From Ashinkailepas kermadecensis (lineage: Eukaryota > Arthropoda > Thecostraca > Neolepadidae): a DNA stretch of 64,000 bases. The DNA is taken from contig JAOTOM010005053.1 in NCBI GenBank assembly GCA_034440615.1, positions 129,501-193,500 on the forward strand, in the 5' to 3' direction. Made by a program: the position numbers and the translations under genes. Shown here one piece after another: positions 36,283 to 47,040 of the stretch. Position 1 is the first letter of the stretch; the number at the start of each line of letters is the position of its first letter. The notes below the pieces were generated by a model. That model searched no databases. It was not told the origin of the DNA and saw only the letters and a program-made list of their open reading frames with translations.

Positions 36283-36568
36283 TGTGGAGTGAGTAGAACG
36301 CACACTCCACACTGTCTCCATGGCATGTTGCCAGAAACTTGTGCGTGTCGAAGAGAGCTTGTATTTGCAGAGAAGATCCAAGTGAGAGATTCCAAGTGAG
36401 AGAGAGAGAACAGTTTGCATGACACGTTATACACTAACAGACGACGTGTCCGAGTGCGGTTCGACAGCAGCAGCCCGTACGCACTCGCAATGATCTCAGC
36501 GAGGTCACGGGCGATACTGGCAAGCGGCCAGTTGTCTCTGCGCAGGCGCATAGCTTCGGCCCGCTACA
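36283..36568 (-). repeat. 3' LTR (286 bp)
   Basis: Intact LTR with TG...CA ends, nearly identical to the split copy at 38486-38764 plus 41421-41453. Confidence 0.85.
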
Positions 36569-36584
36569 GGTACCCCCCGCCCAG
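36569..36584 (-). promoter_or_regulatory. Candidate polypurine tract
   Basis: On the minus strand CTGGGCGGGGGGTACC abuts the 3' LTR. The position and G run fit a PPT, though the tract is not purely purine. Confidence 0.5.
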
Positions 36585-36739
36585 ACACGGCGCCGGCAAA
36601 GGTGACGTGGCGAACGACATGCCGCGCAGGGGTGATCACTGCACGGCCGGAGCGAGTGCGAAGGGCGGGCCGCAGCGCTGGCCCGACGGTGATGACGGCG
36701 GTGGCGGCGTTGGTGCGGGCGGCGGAGCGAAGTAGGCTG

Positions 36740-37900
36740 GTTTGACGAGATGTCAGCCAGTGAGTTGGCTGAGGTTGCCGTCAGCTAGTGGGTCGGCTGA
36801 GGTTGCTGAGGCAGCCAGTGGGTCGGCTGAGGTTGCTGAGGCAGCCAGTGGGTCGGCTGAGGTCGCTGAGGTTGATGTAACGTCAGCCAGGACGTTAGAC
36901 GATGAGACGTCAGCCAGTGGGTCGGCTGAAGTTGCAGTCAGCCAGTGGGTCGGCTGAGGGTGCTGAGGCAGCCAGTGGGTCGGCTGAGGTTGCTGAGGAA
37001 GCCAGTGGGTCGGCTGAGGTTGCTGAGGAAGCCAGTGGGTCGGCAGATGAGACGTCAGCCAGTGGGTCGGCTGAAGTTGCAGTCAGCCCGTGGGTCGGCT
37101 GAGGTTGCTGAGGCAGCCAGTGGGTCGGCTGAGGTTGCAGTCAGCCAGTGGGTCGGCTGAAGTTGCAGTCAGCCAGTGGGTCGGCTGAAGTTGCTGTGAC
37201 GTCAGTGGGTCGGCAGATGCAGCGAAGTCAGCCAGTGCGTCGGCTAAGGTCGCTGAGGTTGATGTAACGTCAGCCAGGACGTTAGACGTCAGCCAGTGGG
37301 TCGGCTGAAGTTGCAGTCAGCCAGTGGGTCGGCTGAGGTTGCTGAGGAAGCCAGTGGGTCGGCTGAGGTCGCTGAGGTTGATGTAACGTCAGCCAGGACG
37401 CTAGACGATGAGACGTCAGCCAGTGGGTCGGCTGAAGTTGCAGTCAGCCAGTGGGTCGGCTGAGGTTGCTGTGACGTCAGCCAGTGAGTCGGCTGTGACG
37501 TCGCGAAGTCGCCGTTGGTGAGCCGGCAGATGCCGTGACGTCAGCCAGGACGTCGGACGGTGAGCCGGTAGGTGCTGTGACGTCAGCCAGTGAGTCGGCT
37601 GTGACGTCAGCTGGTGTACCGGCTGATACCGTGACGTCAGCCTGTGGGTCGGCTGTGACGTCAGACGGTGAGCCGGCAGATGCCGTGACGTCAGCTAGGA
37701 CGTCAGACGGCGTGCTGGCGGATGATGCGGCGTCGACTTCGGTGAGCAGGCGGATGTGACGTCAGCCAGTGAGTCGGCTGACCAGCGACGTCAACCAGTG
37801 AGTCGGCTAACGCCGCGAAGTCGACGTTGGTGAGCCGGCAGATGCCGTGACGTCAGCCAGGACGTCAGACGGCGTGCTGGCGGATGATGCGGCGTCAGCA
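36740..37900. repeat. Internal minisatellite of the LTR element (GTCAGCCAGTGGGTCGGCTG family)
   Basis: Variable-length units of about 24-33 bp combining CAGCCAGTGGGTCGGCTGA with GGTTGCTGAGG. Towards 37900 they become GTGACGTCAGCCAGGACGTC units. There are many TGACGTCA sites. ORFs here are repeat products. Confidence 0.85.
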
Positions 37901-38102
37901 GCGAGTCGGCTGACACCGCATGGTGGCGAAGGCCGGCTGGGCGTGCGCAGATGCGGCGACGCAGCGGCGAGACGAACGTCGGTGGTCCCTCGGTGTCCGG
38001 GCGGCGCCATTAGGCCTCCGGCGAGAGGGAGAAAGGCAGAAAGAGGGACAGGACCGGTGGGGGCGTGCGGAAAGCGGAGAGAGTTGAGCGTTGGCTCCCC
38101 AC

Positions 38103-38470
38103 ATCACGTCGGGACGGCTTGAATCACGTCAGGACGGCTTGAATCGCGTCGGGACGGCTTGAATCACGTCGGGACGGCTTGAATCGCGTCGGGACGGCTT
38201 GAATCGCGTCGGGACGGCTTGAATCGCGTCGGGACGGCTTGAATCGCGTCGGGACGGCTTGAATCACGTCGGGACGGCTTGAATCGCGTCGGGACGGCTT
38301 GAATCGCGTCGGGACGGCTTGAATCGCGTCGGGACGGCTTCAGATCACGTCGGGACGGCTTGAATCACGTCGGGATGGCTTGAATCGCGTCGGGACGGCT
38401 TGAGATCACGTCGGGATGGCTTCAGATCACGTCGGGACGGCTTGAATCACGTCGGGACGGCTTGGATCAC
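38103..38470. repeat. 20-bp minisatellite derived from the PBS flank
   Basis: About 18 units of CGTCGGGACGGCTTGAATCG or its variant with CACG. On the minus strand each unit contains CCCGACGTGATTC, a near copy of the PBS core CCCCGACGTGATCC at 38464-38483. The array starts at the PBS. Confidence 0.88.
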
Positions 38471-38483
38471 GTCGGGGTCACCA
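38464..38483 (-). promoter_or_regulatory. Primer-binding site of the LTR element
   Basis: On the minus strand TGGTGACCCCGACGTGATCC begins 2 bp after the 5' LTR ends in CCACA. Location, leading TGG (complement of a tRNA CCA end) and length fit a tRNA PBS. The priming tRNA was not identified. Confidence 0.78.
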
Positions 38484-38485
38484 AT

Positions 38486-38764
38486 TGTGGAGTGAGTAGA
38501 ACGCACAGTAGAAGTAGAACGCGTGAGTAGAACGCACTGTCTCCATGGCATGTTGCCAGAAACTTGTGCGTGTCGAAGAGAGCTTGTATTTGCAGAGAAG
38601 ATCCAAGTGAGAGATTCCAAGTGAGAGAGAGAGAACAGTTTGCATGACACGTTATACACTAACAGACGACGTGTCCGAGTCCGGTTCGGCAGCAGCGGCC
38701 CGTACGCACGCGCAATGATCTCAGCGAGGTCACGGGCGATACTGGCAAGCGGCCAGTTGTCTCT
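38486..38764 (-). repeat. 5' LTR, first part (split by a LINE)
   Basis: Matches 36283-36568 apart from an insertion of a GAACGC-type motif near 38510-38530. It stops at CTCT, where the LINE begins. The remainder is at 41421-41453. Confidence 0.85.
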
Positions 38765-38765
38765 T

Positions 38766-40901
38766 TATATTCTTCAAACACAAAAACTAATCTCTCCTAT
38801 ACAATCAGGCTTTCTTCCTAATCGCTCATGTATAGACAACCTCACCTATCTCACCACACACATCCAGGAAGCGGCGGCCAGGAAATGCTCCACCGTCGCC
38901 GTCTTCCTGGATCTCAAACAAGCATATGACACTATCAGCATCACAGCACTCCTAGAACACTTACACAACATAGACATACAGGGCAGACTTATACACAACC
39001 TTCATTTCTATCTACCAAACCGCTCTTTCCAAGTAAAAATAGGACAACACACTTCAGACACTAAATTCCCCACAACCGGCCTAATGCAAGGTTCGGTTCT
39101 TAGTCCCCTTCTCTTTATTTTAGGTCTAAATTCAGTCATCACCGACAACCTTCCGGCCAAAATTGCAATCTACGCAGACGACATCGTAATCTGGACTTCA
39201 CAAAAATTACCAAACCACGCACTAGCAATACTACAGAACACACTAACAGAACTACACAACAAACTCGCCCTACTAAATCTACACATCGCACCACACAAAT
39301 CTAAATGTATGTTTTTCGGTTACCACAAACACACAGATGAACAACCACTAAAAATAGACCAGACACCCATACCATTTGTCACCAGTGCAAAGTTCCTCGG
39401 CATCACATTTGATCGACTACTCACCTTTCGGTTACACATCTTAGACATTCACAAACGCGCATCAAAAAGAATCAACCTACTACGAGCACTTTCTGGCACA
39501 CACTGGGGATCCGATAGAAACACACTTCTCACCCTCTACAAATCACTCATTCGGCCAATTTTGGAATACGGATCCCCACTCTTCGAAAACGCTGCTAAAA
39601 CAAACCTCAAACGTCTAGATAGCCTCCAACGCCAATGCATAACTATAGCCACAGGAGCATATATCACCTCACCATACCTTGCACTACATATATACTACCA
39701 CATACCAGAACTACAGCACAGACGCACACAAGCACTATTAAGATACCACTACAAAACGCAACTCATACCACAACACCCATGTACACAGGCCCTAAAACTT
39801 CGCACCACACGTGTCCATCAACTCATGACAACATCACGACTCAAAACCACAATAGGCTGCCGCATCCACCAACAGACAAACAGACTACACATTACCCTAC
39901 CCACAGCCAAACCATTACCAACACCCACAGCATGGTGGAAACACGAAACACTCGCAACACACTTCCTCATAGACCATCCAAAACACACATACACCGACGC
40001 AGAAATACACCAACTCTTCTTCCAATTCACAGCACAACATGCAAATTACAACATCATATACACTGACGGCTCGAAATCACATACACAGCAGACGGGCACA
40101 GCGGCGGTGCTGTACCACAATGCAGCACCGCCGCGGGTTATCCTTCGTGCCCGTCTGCACGACACAGCATCAACCTACACAGCAGAATTATACGCAATCT
40201 TTTCGGCTTACTCTACCATTTATAACACCAAAATTGAACACAACATCATAGCTACTGACGCCAAATCAGCATTACAAGGCATCACACCATACACCAAACA
40301 CAAACACCCACTCATCCCGAAAATACTCAACATACACCGAAACCTCACCGCACGACAAAGACCACTTCTTCTATGGATACCAAGTCACACAAACATACAC
40401 GGCAACGAACACGCAGACACGGAAGCGAACATAGCCACAACACTACCACAAATCACACCATGCCCACTCTCACAATCTGACTACTATCCCACAATATAAC
40501 AGGCACTTAACAAACACATACAACAAACATGGGACACAGCACTAACGCAACTTCATGAAATACACCCCATATACAAACCTTGGCACACCATCAACCAACA
40601 CACCAGACTCAAGGAACGCACTCTGACACGATTACGCCTCGGACACACAGCACTTACACACTCCTACCTCTTACTACAACGCCCACGACCACAATGCACA
40701 ACATGTCAACGAACACTCACTATCAAACACATACTCATCTATTGCACCAAATACAACACCGACAGGCAACACATCACAGATTACTGCAACACACACAACA
40801 TTCCACTAAACATCACTACACTTCTCAACGACGACTATCCAGCATTACACGAACTTCTCTTCCACTTTCTTTCTACGACACGCCTAATCGATCAACTGTG
40901 A
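38766..40901 (+). pseudogene. RT-RNase H polyprotein, one in-frame stop
   Basis: From the LINE start the frame reads ISPIQSGFLPNRSCIDNL, VAVFLDLKQAYDTIS, GSVLSPLLFILGLNSV, then IYADDIVIW (YADD active site, about 39170) and KFLGITFDRLLTF. RNase H follows with IIYTDGSKSH (about 40060), YTAELYAIFSAY, ATDAKSALQGI and LLLWIPSHTNIHGNEHADTE. TAA at 40497-40499 interrupts it. The same frame continues with a zinc-knuckle-like CTTCQRTLTIKHILIYC (about 40700) to a TGA near 40901. The open frame before 38765 belongs to the LTR. EN and the front of RT are missing. It is a recent but dead I/R1-type copy. Confidence 0.85.
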
Positions 40902-40914
40902 AAAAAGGAAAGAA

Positions 40915-40923
40915 AAAAGAAAA

Positions 40924-40981
<58 letters not shown>

Positions 40982-40988
40982 TATATAG
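40915..40988. repeat. Poly-A plus (TA)n microsatellite
   Basis: An A-rich run of about 20 followed by about 20 AT units. Probably the LINE tail region or internal slippage. Confidence 0.85.
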
Positions 40989-41457
40989 CCCGGGCAAAAG
41001 ACTGAAAATCGGGCAATCGAAAAATCGAGCAAAAAAGAAAAAAAGAAACAAACAAAACAAACATAACTACAAAACAAAAAACAAAACAAAACAACGTGTT
41101 CTTGCAATGTTCATCTATGGCGAGGACCCAACCCCAACCCACCCACTACACCCCATACCCCAATCTAGCACCGTCCGGACTGACAGCTTCTCTCGACTAC
41201 TTCATCTCCGGCTCTCAAACGACTCTTCTCTGCCATCTCTACCTCTTCAAACTCCAAGATCAACTCAACTCAACTCTTCAAGACGACTCCGACTCTACTC
41301 GAAAATATATCCACCACCCGGTAACTAATCCTCCTATCATTCTCCCACTCAACCACAGGAAACAGCCGACATCACCCACAGGTGGCAGGCTGGACAAACA
41401 CAACGTCACTCACACACCACCTCTGCGCAGGCGCATAGCTTCGGCCCGCTACAGGCT

Positions 41458-42240
41458 AATCGAAACCTACCTTCCAACCCGACTGCAAATCATGGAAGAC
41501 AGTTTCTGAAAATATGCCAGATTGGGTTGGGTGCCCCACGCAGATATATTTATTTTTTCCATAATAAATGAGAAATCTTAATGATTTTGCTCTCTCTTGT
41601 TCTTGTGCTGCACATTCTGTGTGGCTAGTTCCTAATCACAACAATGTTGTCGTTAAAAAAGCATGCAGCCATGTTGCATGGGTATTCACTGGTGGTGTAT
41701 TGTGAAAATTATATCGATATTTAACCTGCGTTTTGAACTGAATTTCACCGTTATGTGGATTTAGACTGCTAGTTTTCCATTGGGAATTTAGGCAGAAAAG
41801 CATGGAAATCTGGATGAGATATCAGTGATTCAGAGTGGCCAGGTACTTGTGCAAATTGGAGTATAATGAAGCTTCAGTCAGCAGAATGCAAGTGTATTGC
41901 ATAGATGTCACTCCCGCTTGTTTGCATTTTGTTTCCAAATTGTTTTTGGTAGCGCGCCAGATTTGTCATACTGTTATCTCCCTCCCAGTAGTTCAACGTG
42001 TCTGCCGATAGGTGGCAACGCTTTCGCCTTGAACGGTCATTTCCATTTTCGGCGTGGATATGTTCAATTATATTCCACTTTCGACCTTGTTCCATTGGAA
42101 CCAATTTCATTTTCGACATTGTTCCATTCGGCATTAGTCCAGCGCCTCCAATCCCCAGCTACTTTTCGACATTGTTCCATTCGATGCCATTCCAATCCCT
42201 CAAATATTCGAATAGATGATTTCACTTTCGATCTTGGTCC
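41458..42240. other. No gene recognised
   Basis: Flank of the LTR element, then TTCGACATTGTTCCATTCG-type repeats from about 42070. No domain seen. Confidence 0.5.
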
Positions 42241-43150
42241 AGTCGTCCCGGTTCCGGTTTCGACCTTATTCGATTCGACTCTATTCACTTTCGAACTCCT
42301 TTCATTCGACACCAGGCACTGTCGCCTTGTTCTCTGATTCTAAAGACATATGTGTGACATTCTAGAGACTGTCACACGTATCACACCGAACAACCGCCAG
42401 CGCTTCCAAATCCTATGGACGCTTAGAACGGCGCTGTGGCAGAGTTGGCGCTCTTTTGCTGCGAGGCGCACTGGTGCAAATCTAACGACAATCGTCTGTC
42501 GTCTTTGGTGAGCAGCCGGCAACGAATGGCCTTCGAAAATCCTGGCTTTGCCGATGTGCGACCTTTAATTTTAAGAAATGATGCAATAATGCGGATAAGC
42601 GAAATATGCCAAGAAGGAATAATTTCGGTAGAGGTGAGTCTTTCTTAGAGTGGTCGGTCCTTGGAAGCCAGACCGTTATAATTCTGGAGTTTTCGTAGCG
42701 GTACACAGGGACAATACCTTCGTCTGGACGAGCTCCCTCACCGGCTGGCATCCAGATCCATGATCCCCACGTCCCGTCACGCTCCGCCCACCGACGGTGC
42801 AGCCAATCAGCTGTACGGTCTGTCCTCCTGGCCACGTGAGCACTACTCTGTGCCCTTCCTGCACAATTGTGATCCCCGGGCTGGGTTTTCGACGTTATAC
42901 CATTCGACGTCATTCCGGTCCCTCAAATGTTCAATCTTATTCAATTCCACATTCGACCTTGGTCCAGTCAACCCTATTCCAATTTAGACCTTATTCAATT
43001 AGACTCTATTCACTTTCGGCCTTCTTCCATTCGACACTAGGCATGGCCGCCATTTTATCTGGTTATAAAGATATTTGTGTGGATATTCTAGAGACTGTGA
43101 CACGTTATCACACCCACCAATCGCCAGCTCTTCCAACTCCCATGGACGGT
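42240..43150. repeat. Direct repeat of about 180 bp (42250-42425 and 42965-43145)
   Basis: Shared phrases are ATTCGACTCTATTCACTTTC (with a TTAGACTC variant), CATTCGACACTAGGCA, ATTCTAGAGACTGT and CGCCAGC..TTCCAA. The 540 bp between holds a frame with MAFENPGFADVRPLILRNDA (about 42523). It is of interest but I cannot assign it. Confidence 0.6.
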
Positions 43151-43154
43151 TCAA

Positions 43155-44228
43155 TTGTAAGGTATGGTTGATGAAAATAGTTCCAGAAGACCATATACAA
43201 AGTAACAATATGCGCAATATGTCACTGTAAGTGGCAATAAAATTGACGTCTTAAGGCCAAGAAGCTTTAATAAATGCACTTCGCATCATATTTTAAGGAG
43301 ACAAAGCCTCATAACTTGTATTTCTTGGAGCATATTGTATTTCTTGACGTAAATTACCAATGAGCATCTGGAAGCATTCATCGCTGGCGCATACTTCAGA
43401 GTTCTTGAATGGCATCAGGAACCTACCTGTTTTTTTTTCTTTACTGGAGGTCCCCGCGATGTCCTCATTAACATTGCGTCTGACGCATAACGTGAGGCTT
43501 TGTGGGGATTGTGAGTTGTGTAGGCCTTGCATGCCTGGTACTATGAGTGAGTTGTGATGAGTTGGATTGCTTTGTGGGTGCACCGGCGCTGGCTATCCTT
43601 AATTGGACAAGAATCATTGACATATTGATAGCCAAACAGTGTTTAAGTGGAATCGAAGGAGGATGACGAAGATGCTTGCGCAGGCACAGACGATGAACAC
43701 AGCGACGTGAGAAACGGGAGAACAGTGCAATGGTGTGGAGATCAATTTACATTCGGTGGCATGCTACTTGTGTGCAGATGCACCTCCTCCCACCTCCACA
43801 CGATGGCTCGGGCTAAGGCACCGCCGGAGATTTCATCAGCACCCACTCAACATTTACGCCGGAGGTGCACCTTCGACCCCAACCTAAAAGCTGCGTGGCT
43901 GGAACGTCAGGCGTTATACGCAATGTTGATGCGGACATCGTGGAAATCTTCAGTAAAGAAAGCTGGCAGGTTCCTGATGCCATTCAATAACTCTGAAATA
44001 TGCGCCCGCGACAAGCGCGCCCGGATGCTCACTATAGTGTGTGCGCGAAGAATATAGCTACAATTTATGAGACTATGTCTCCATAAAATATGATGCGAAG
44101 TGCATACCTTAAAGTTAGTTTGTCTTCAGACGTCAATTTCATTGCCATTTACAGTGATATATTACACATATTGTTACTTCGCGTATTGTCTTCTGGAACT
44201 ATTTTCTTGATCTTCAACCACCATAGAT
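43155..44228. repeat. Foldback element with arms of about 300 bp
   Basis: 43155-43460 is the reverse complement of 43930-44228. Landmarks are AAAATAGTTCCAGAAGAC, AAAATTGACGTCT, ATGCACTTCGCATCATATTT, GGCATCAGGAACCTACC and TTTACTGA. The middle (about 470 bp) has no recognised gene. It looks like a MITE or a transposon remnant. Confidence 0.72.
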
Positions 44229-44619
44229 GGTGGGTCGCCGGCGGCGCCGCCCGCCCAGTTTGATTATTGCTACACTCCAACATGTAAGGAGGTGCCCCAG
44301 CAGTGAAGTGGTTTCGCTGCCCGCGGACCTAGTTAAGCAATGCAGTGATCATGTGTTGTACTATATCATGGAGCGGGAAGTGTGCAGAGGGCCACTGCCC
44401 CCCCCCCGCCCCGCCCGCGTGCCACGGTCAGTGCACACACTCTCAGAGTCCAGTAGATACTGGTCAATAATGAACATCGCCGGCATTTGCTCACCCATCC
44501 CCTCCCCACTTCCCAAAGTACAAACATGGACACGTCGGACCCACCACAAACCGAAACGCATGTTTGACGGCGACAAACGGTCCAAAAGAAAAGAAGAAAA
44601 CGGCTCGCTCGCTTGAGTA
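44229..44619. other. No gene recognised
   Basis: A 129-codon frame (44227-44616) is basic and proline-rich with no recognised domain. Confidence 0.45.
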
Positions 44620-44955
44620 TCGTGTTCGTAGTGTCATTACATCCGTAGTGTCATTACATCAGTAGTGTTATTACATCCGTAGTGTCATTACATCCGTAGT
44701 GTCATTACATCAGTAGTATTATTACATCCGTAGTGTCCTTACATCCGTAGTGTTATTACATCCGTAGTGTCATTACATCAGTAGTGTTATTACATCCGTA
44801 GTGTCATTACATCCGTAGTGTCATTACATCCGTAGTGTTATTACATCAGTAGTGTTATTACATCCGTAGTGTCATTACATCCGTAGTGTCATTACATCAG
44901 TAGTATTATTACATCCGTAGTGTTATTACATCCGTAGTGTTATTACATCCGCACG
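44620..44955. repeat. 17-bp minisatellite, about 20 copies
   Basis: Unit GTAGTGTCATTACATCC, with C/T and CC/CA variants. The unit is very regular. Confidence 0.92.
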
Positions 44956-45184
44956 TGTATTATGCTCTGCAGCCGCGACGGCACCATCGCCGCACTTCGT
45001 CACCTCCAGGACTAGATATAATTGCGCACAATCACATCCGAACGCGCCAGAGAACGCACTTGTTAGGAAAAGCACGCGGCTATCTACGGCTGGTCGCGCA
45101 GCACGCGCGCTGCGCAGACGGCAGTGTCGGCCGTCTGCTGCGCGACTGCTGCGCGTGTTCTGCACGCTTGCTGCGCACGCCGGA

Positions 45185-45317
45185 CGGTAGCAGCTGGCGC
45201 ACGGTATGGACGGTAGCAGCTGGCGCACGGTATGGACGGTAGCAGCTGGCGCACGGTATGGACGGTAGCAGCTGGCGCACGGTATGGACGGTAGCAGCTG
45301 GCGCACGGTATGGACGC
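45185..45317. repeat. 26-bp minisatellite, 5 copies
   Basis: Perfect or near-perfect copies of GGTAGCAGCTGGCGCACGGT followed by ATGGAC. Confidence 0.92.
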
Positions 45318-45494
45318 ACAGTTGGCGGGAGGGCTGGTCGGCGCGGCTCGGTGGTGTTCAGACCGACACTCGCTGCACGGTACACCACGAGCACACCTGA
45401 CTCGTGGCTGCACACAACTCAGCTGAGTGCCGAGGGCCAGCTGACGGCCGCCGGCATGGTGAGGTTGGAGCTGCTACTCTGCCTGTGGCCGGGG

Positions 45495-45690
45495 CGAGGT
45501 ACATCGCCGGTACACCACTGTTACACCATCAGTACACCACACGTACACCACCCGTACACAACCGTACACCACCGGTGCACCGTCGGCACACCACCGTACA
45601 CCACCGGTACACAGCCGTACACCGCGGCACGCCACCACCAAGCCGAGGTACACCACGCACGGGTACACCACCTGACCGAGGTCGCAGAGG
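45495..45690. repeat. 10-bp-type minisatellite (GTACACCACC)
   Basis: Degenerate tandem units of about 10 bp. Frames across it are repeat products. Confidence 0.85.
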
Positions 45691-45731
45691 AGCAAAAGCC
45701 CGCCGATTTGCCCACGGCTGGAGACCCCGGG

Positions 45732-45914
45732 TGTTTGTTTGTTTTTGGGTGCTTCACGACGCACTAGATGCACGATCACGGTTAATGGCGCCGTCCACGC
45801 TGTTTCGCCGGTGGGCCGGGGGAGTGGGAAATGTCCTGAATGGTGCGAGTGTTGAACCCGGGACCTTTGGTACCCAGAGCTCAACTCCTTGACCTCTCGG
45901 CCATCCCCGCCTCA
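45732..45914 (-). mobile_element. tRNA-derived SINE, copy 1
   Basis: On the minus strand it starts with a tRNA-like head: box A-like TGGCCGAGAGGTCAAGG and box B-like GGGTTCAACAC about 45 bp later. A body of about 100 bp follows (GGCGCCATTA core), then a (CAAA)n tail. It is highly similar to 62690-62882. The head resembles a Leu/Ser-type tRNA. Confidence 0.8.
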
Positions 45915-46444
45915 ACATCCCGAGCAGGTTGGGGTCCGGACCCCTCCCCCTGGGTCGGTACCCTGCTAATGTTAATTCGTAATTTCCCCCATCCAATCTG
46001 AAGAGAGAAAAAAGGACCCGAGCCCCCATGATTGGCGAGATCTTCATCCTCCGCTTATCACCCAAGGGCATGTGACAGAGTTACGACCGTAGAATATGTT
46101 AGATGGTAGCACTGACACTTCTACAAGGCTGCCAGATCGATCGTTGCTCGGCTGGCACCCGAACACGAAGTTCGCCACCCCTGCCGCGGCGTCGCTCTGC
46201 CCGGTAGCTGGAGAACTGGCCGGTGGCTGGCGTGACAGGACGCTGTCTGCACGTCAAGTCCGGAAAATACGGTCCGAAAACTATGGTGGGTGGATGAGGT
46301 GTGGTAGTTCCCATGGCTTGTGACAGCGCGGCCGCTGTGTGCTCCTCTGCGAGACCCTGTCCGCCGGCTCAGGTGGCTTCAGAGTCGCGACATAGAGCGG
46401 CGAACGAGCAGACACAGGCGAGCGTCGCCTCTGTCTCATCACCA

Positions 46445-46758
46445 CCTGACACGTCATCAGACAGCCGGCGATGACGTCATCAGACAGCTGGCCATGACGT
46501 CATCAGACAGCCGGTTATTACGTCATCAGAGAGCCGGTCATGACGTCATCAGACAGTACGTCATGACGTTATCAGATAGCCGGTCACGACGTCACCAGAC
46601 AACCAATCATGACGTCATCAGATTGCACAATCATGACGTCACCAGACAGTATGTCATGACGTCATCAGACAGCCAGTGATGACGCCATCAGACAGTCGAT
46701 AACGACGTCACCAGACAGTCGGCTATGACGTCATCAGACAGCCGGTGATGACTTCATC
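46445..46758. repeat. Minisatellite carrying a CRE-like TGACGTCA in most units
   Basis: About 14 units of 20-22 bp with the core TGACGTCATCAGACAGCCGG. It lies about 170 bp past the stop codon of the SH2D4-like gene, possibly in its 3' UTR or just beyond. Confidence 0.9.
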
Positions 46759-46927
46759 AGACTGGCAATTAGCATGTAGTCAATCAATGTGTTATGGCGC
46801 CTCGACACTCAGGTAGCTAGTTATGAAAAATCGGACAAAGCCAGGCTGTGCATTCATCAGTTATGCCGCTGCGACGCATTCAGGCACATAGTCGTGACGT
46901 CATGAACACGTCACTTGTGTGACGTTG

Positions 46928-47040
46928 TCAAACCACCAGCTGGGACGCCGTCGTGTTTGTGTGATTGGTGCACGGAAACCGCAGAAGCTCCGCCCCCAGC
47001 AGAGTGATTGGCCGAATCGAATGGTGTCGAAGCAGTTCAT
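46928..47040 (-). CDS. SH2D4: SH2D4-like exon E: end of SH2 domain and stop
   Basis: Acceptor ATGTTGCAG|AT. With the final G of exon D the first codon is GAT. It reads ELLRHHSIRPITLLGAELL then RFPC, close to the SH2D4 C-terminal pattern (LV..H...PIT.LG.ELL..PC), and ends in TGA (46928-46930) after about 13 further residues. Phase 1 fits exon D. The repeat array 47041-47515 touches its acceptor. Confidence 0.83.

Larger units (their letters stand above)
38765..41420 (+). mobile_element. 5'-truncated RNase H LINE inserted in the LTR
   Basis: The LTR sequence breaks after CTCT (38761-38764) and resumes with CTCT at 41421, giving an insert of 2656 bp with a 4-bp repeat. The insert holds RT, RNase H and a C-terminal Cys/His region, then an A-rich and TA-rich stretch (40915-40988) and about 430 bp of further 3' sequence. 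Confidence 0.82.
36283..41453 (-). mobile_element. Non-autonomous LTR retroelement with a LINE nested in its 5' LTR
   Basis: Two copies of a 286-bp LTR flank an internal region of about 1.9 kb with no gag or pol. The LTRs read TGTAGCGG...CTCCACA on the minus strand. A 4-bp target duplication GGCT lies at 36279-36282 and 41454-41457. A PBS sits 2 bp inside the 5' LTR and a G-rich PPT sits beside the 3' LTR. The TGGTGACCCCGACGTGAT-type PBS is, as I recall, common in Ty3/gypsy-like elements. Lack of coding capacity makes it TRIM/LARD-like. The 5' LTR was later split by a 2.66-kb LINE insertion. Confidence 0.82.

Noticed and set aside
38640..38764. Start of the 619-codon RT-RNase H frame as a real N-terminus
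   Set aside because: These codons belong to the LTR. The LINE begins at 38765 and the frame is open across the junction by chance.
45080..45415. 26-bp array as the acceptor of the last SH2 exon (frame VRQLLPSIPCAS)
   Set aside because: It resembles the family ending only loosely. The exon at 46928-47040 matches far better, is in phase and ends in a stop.
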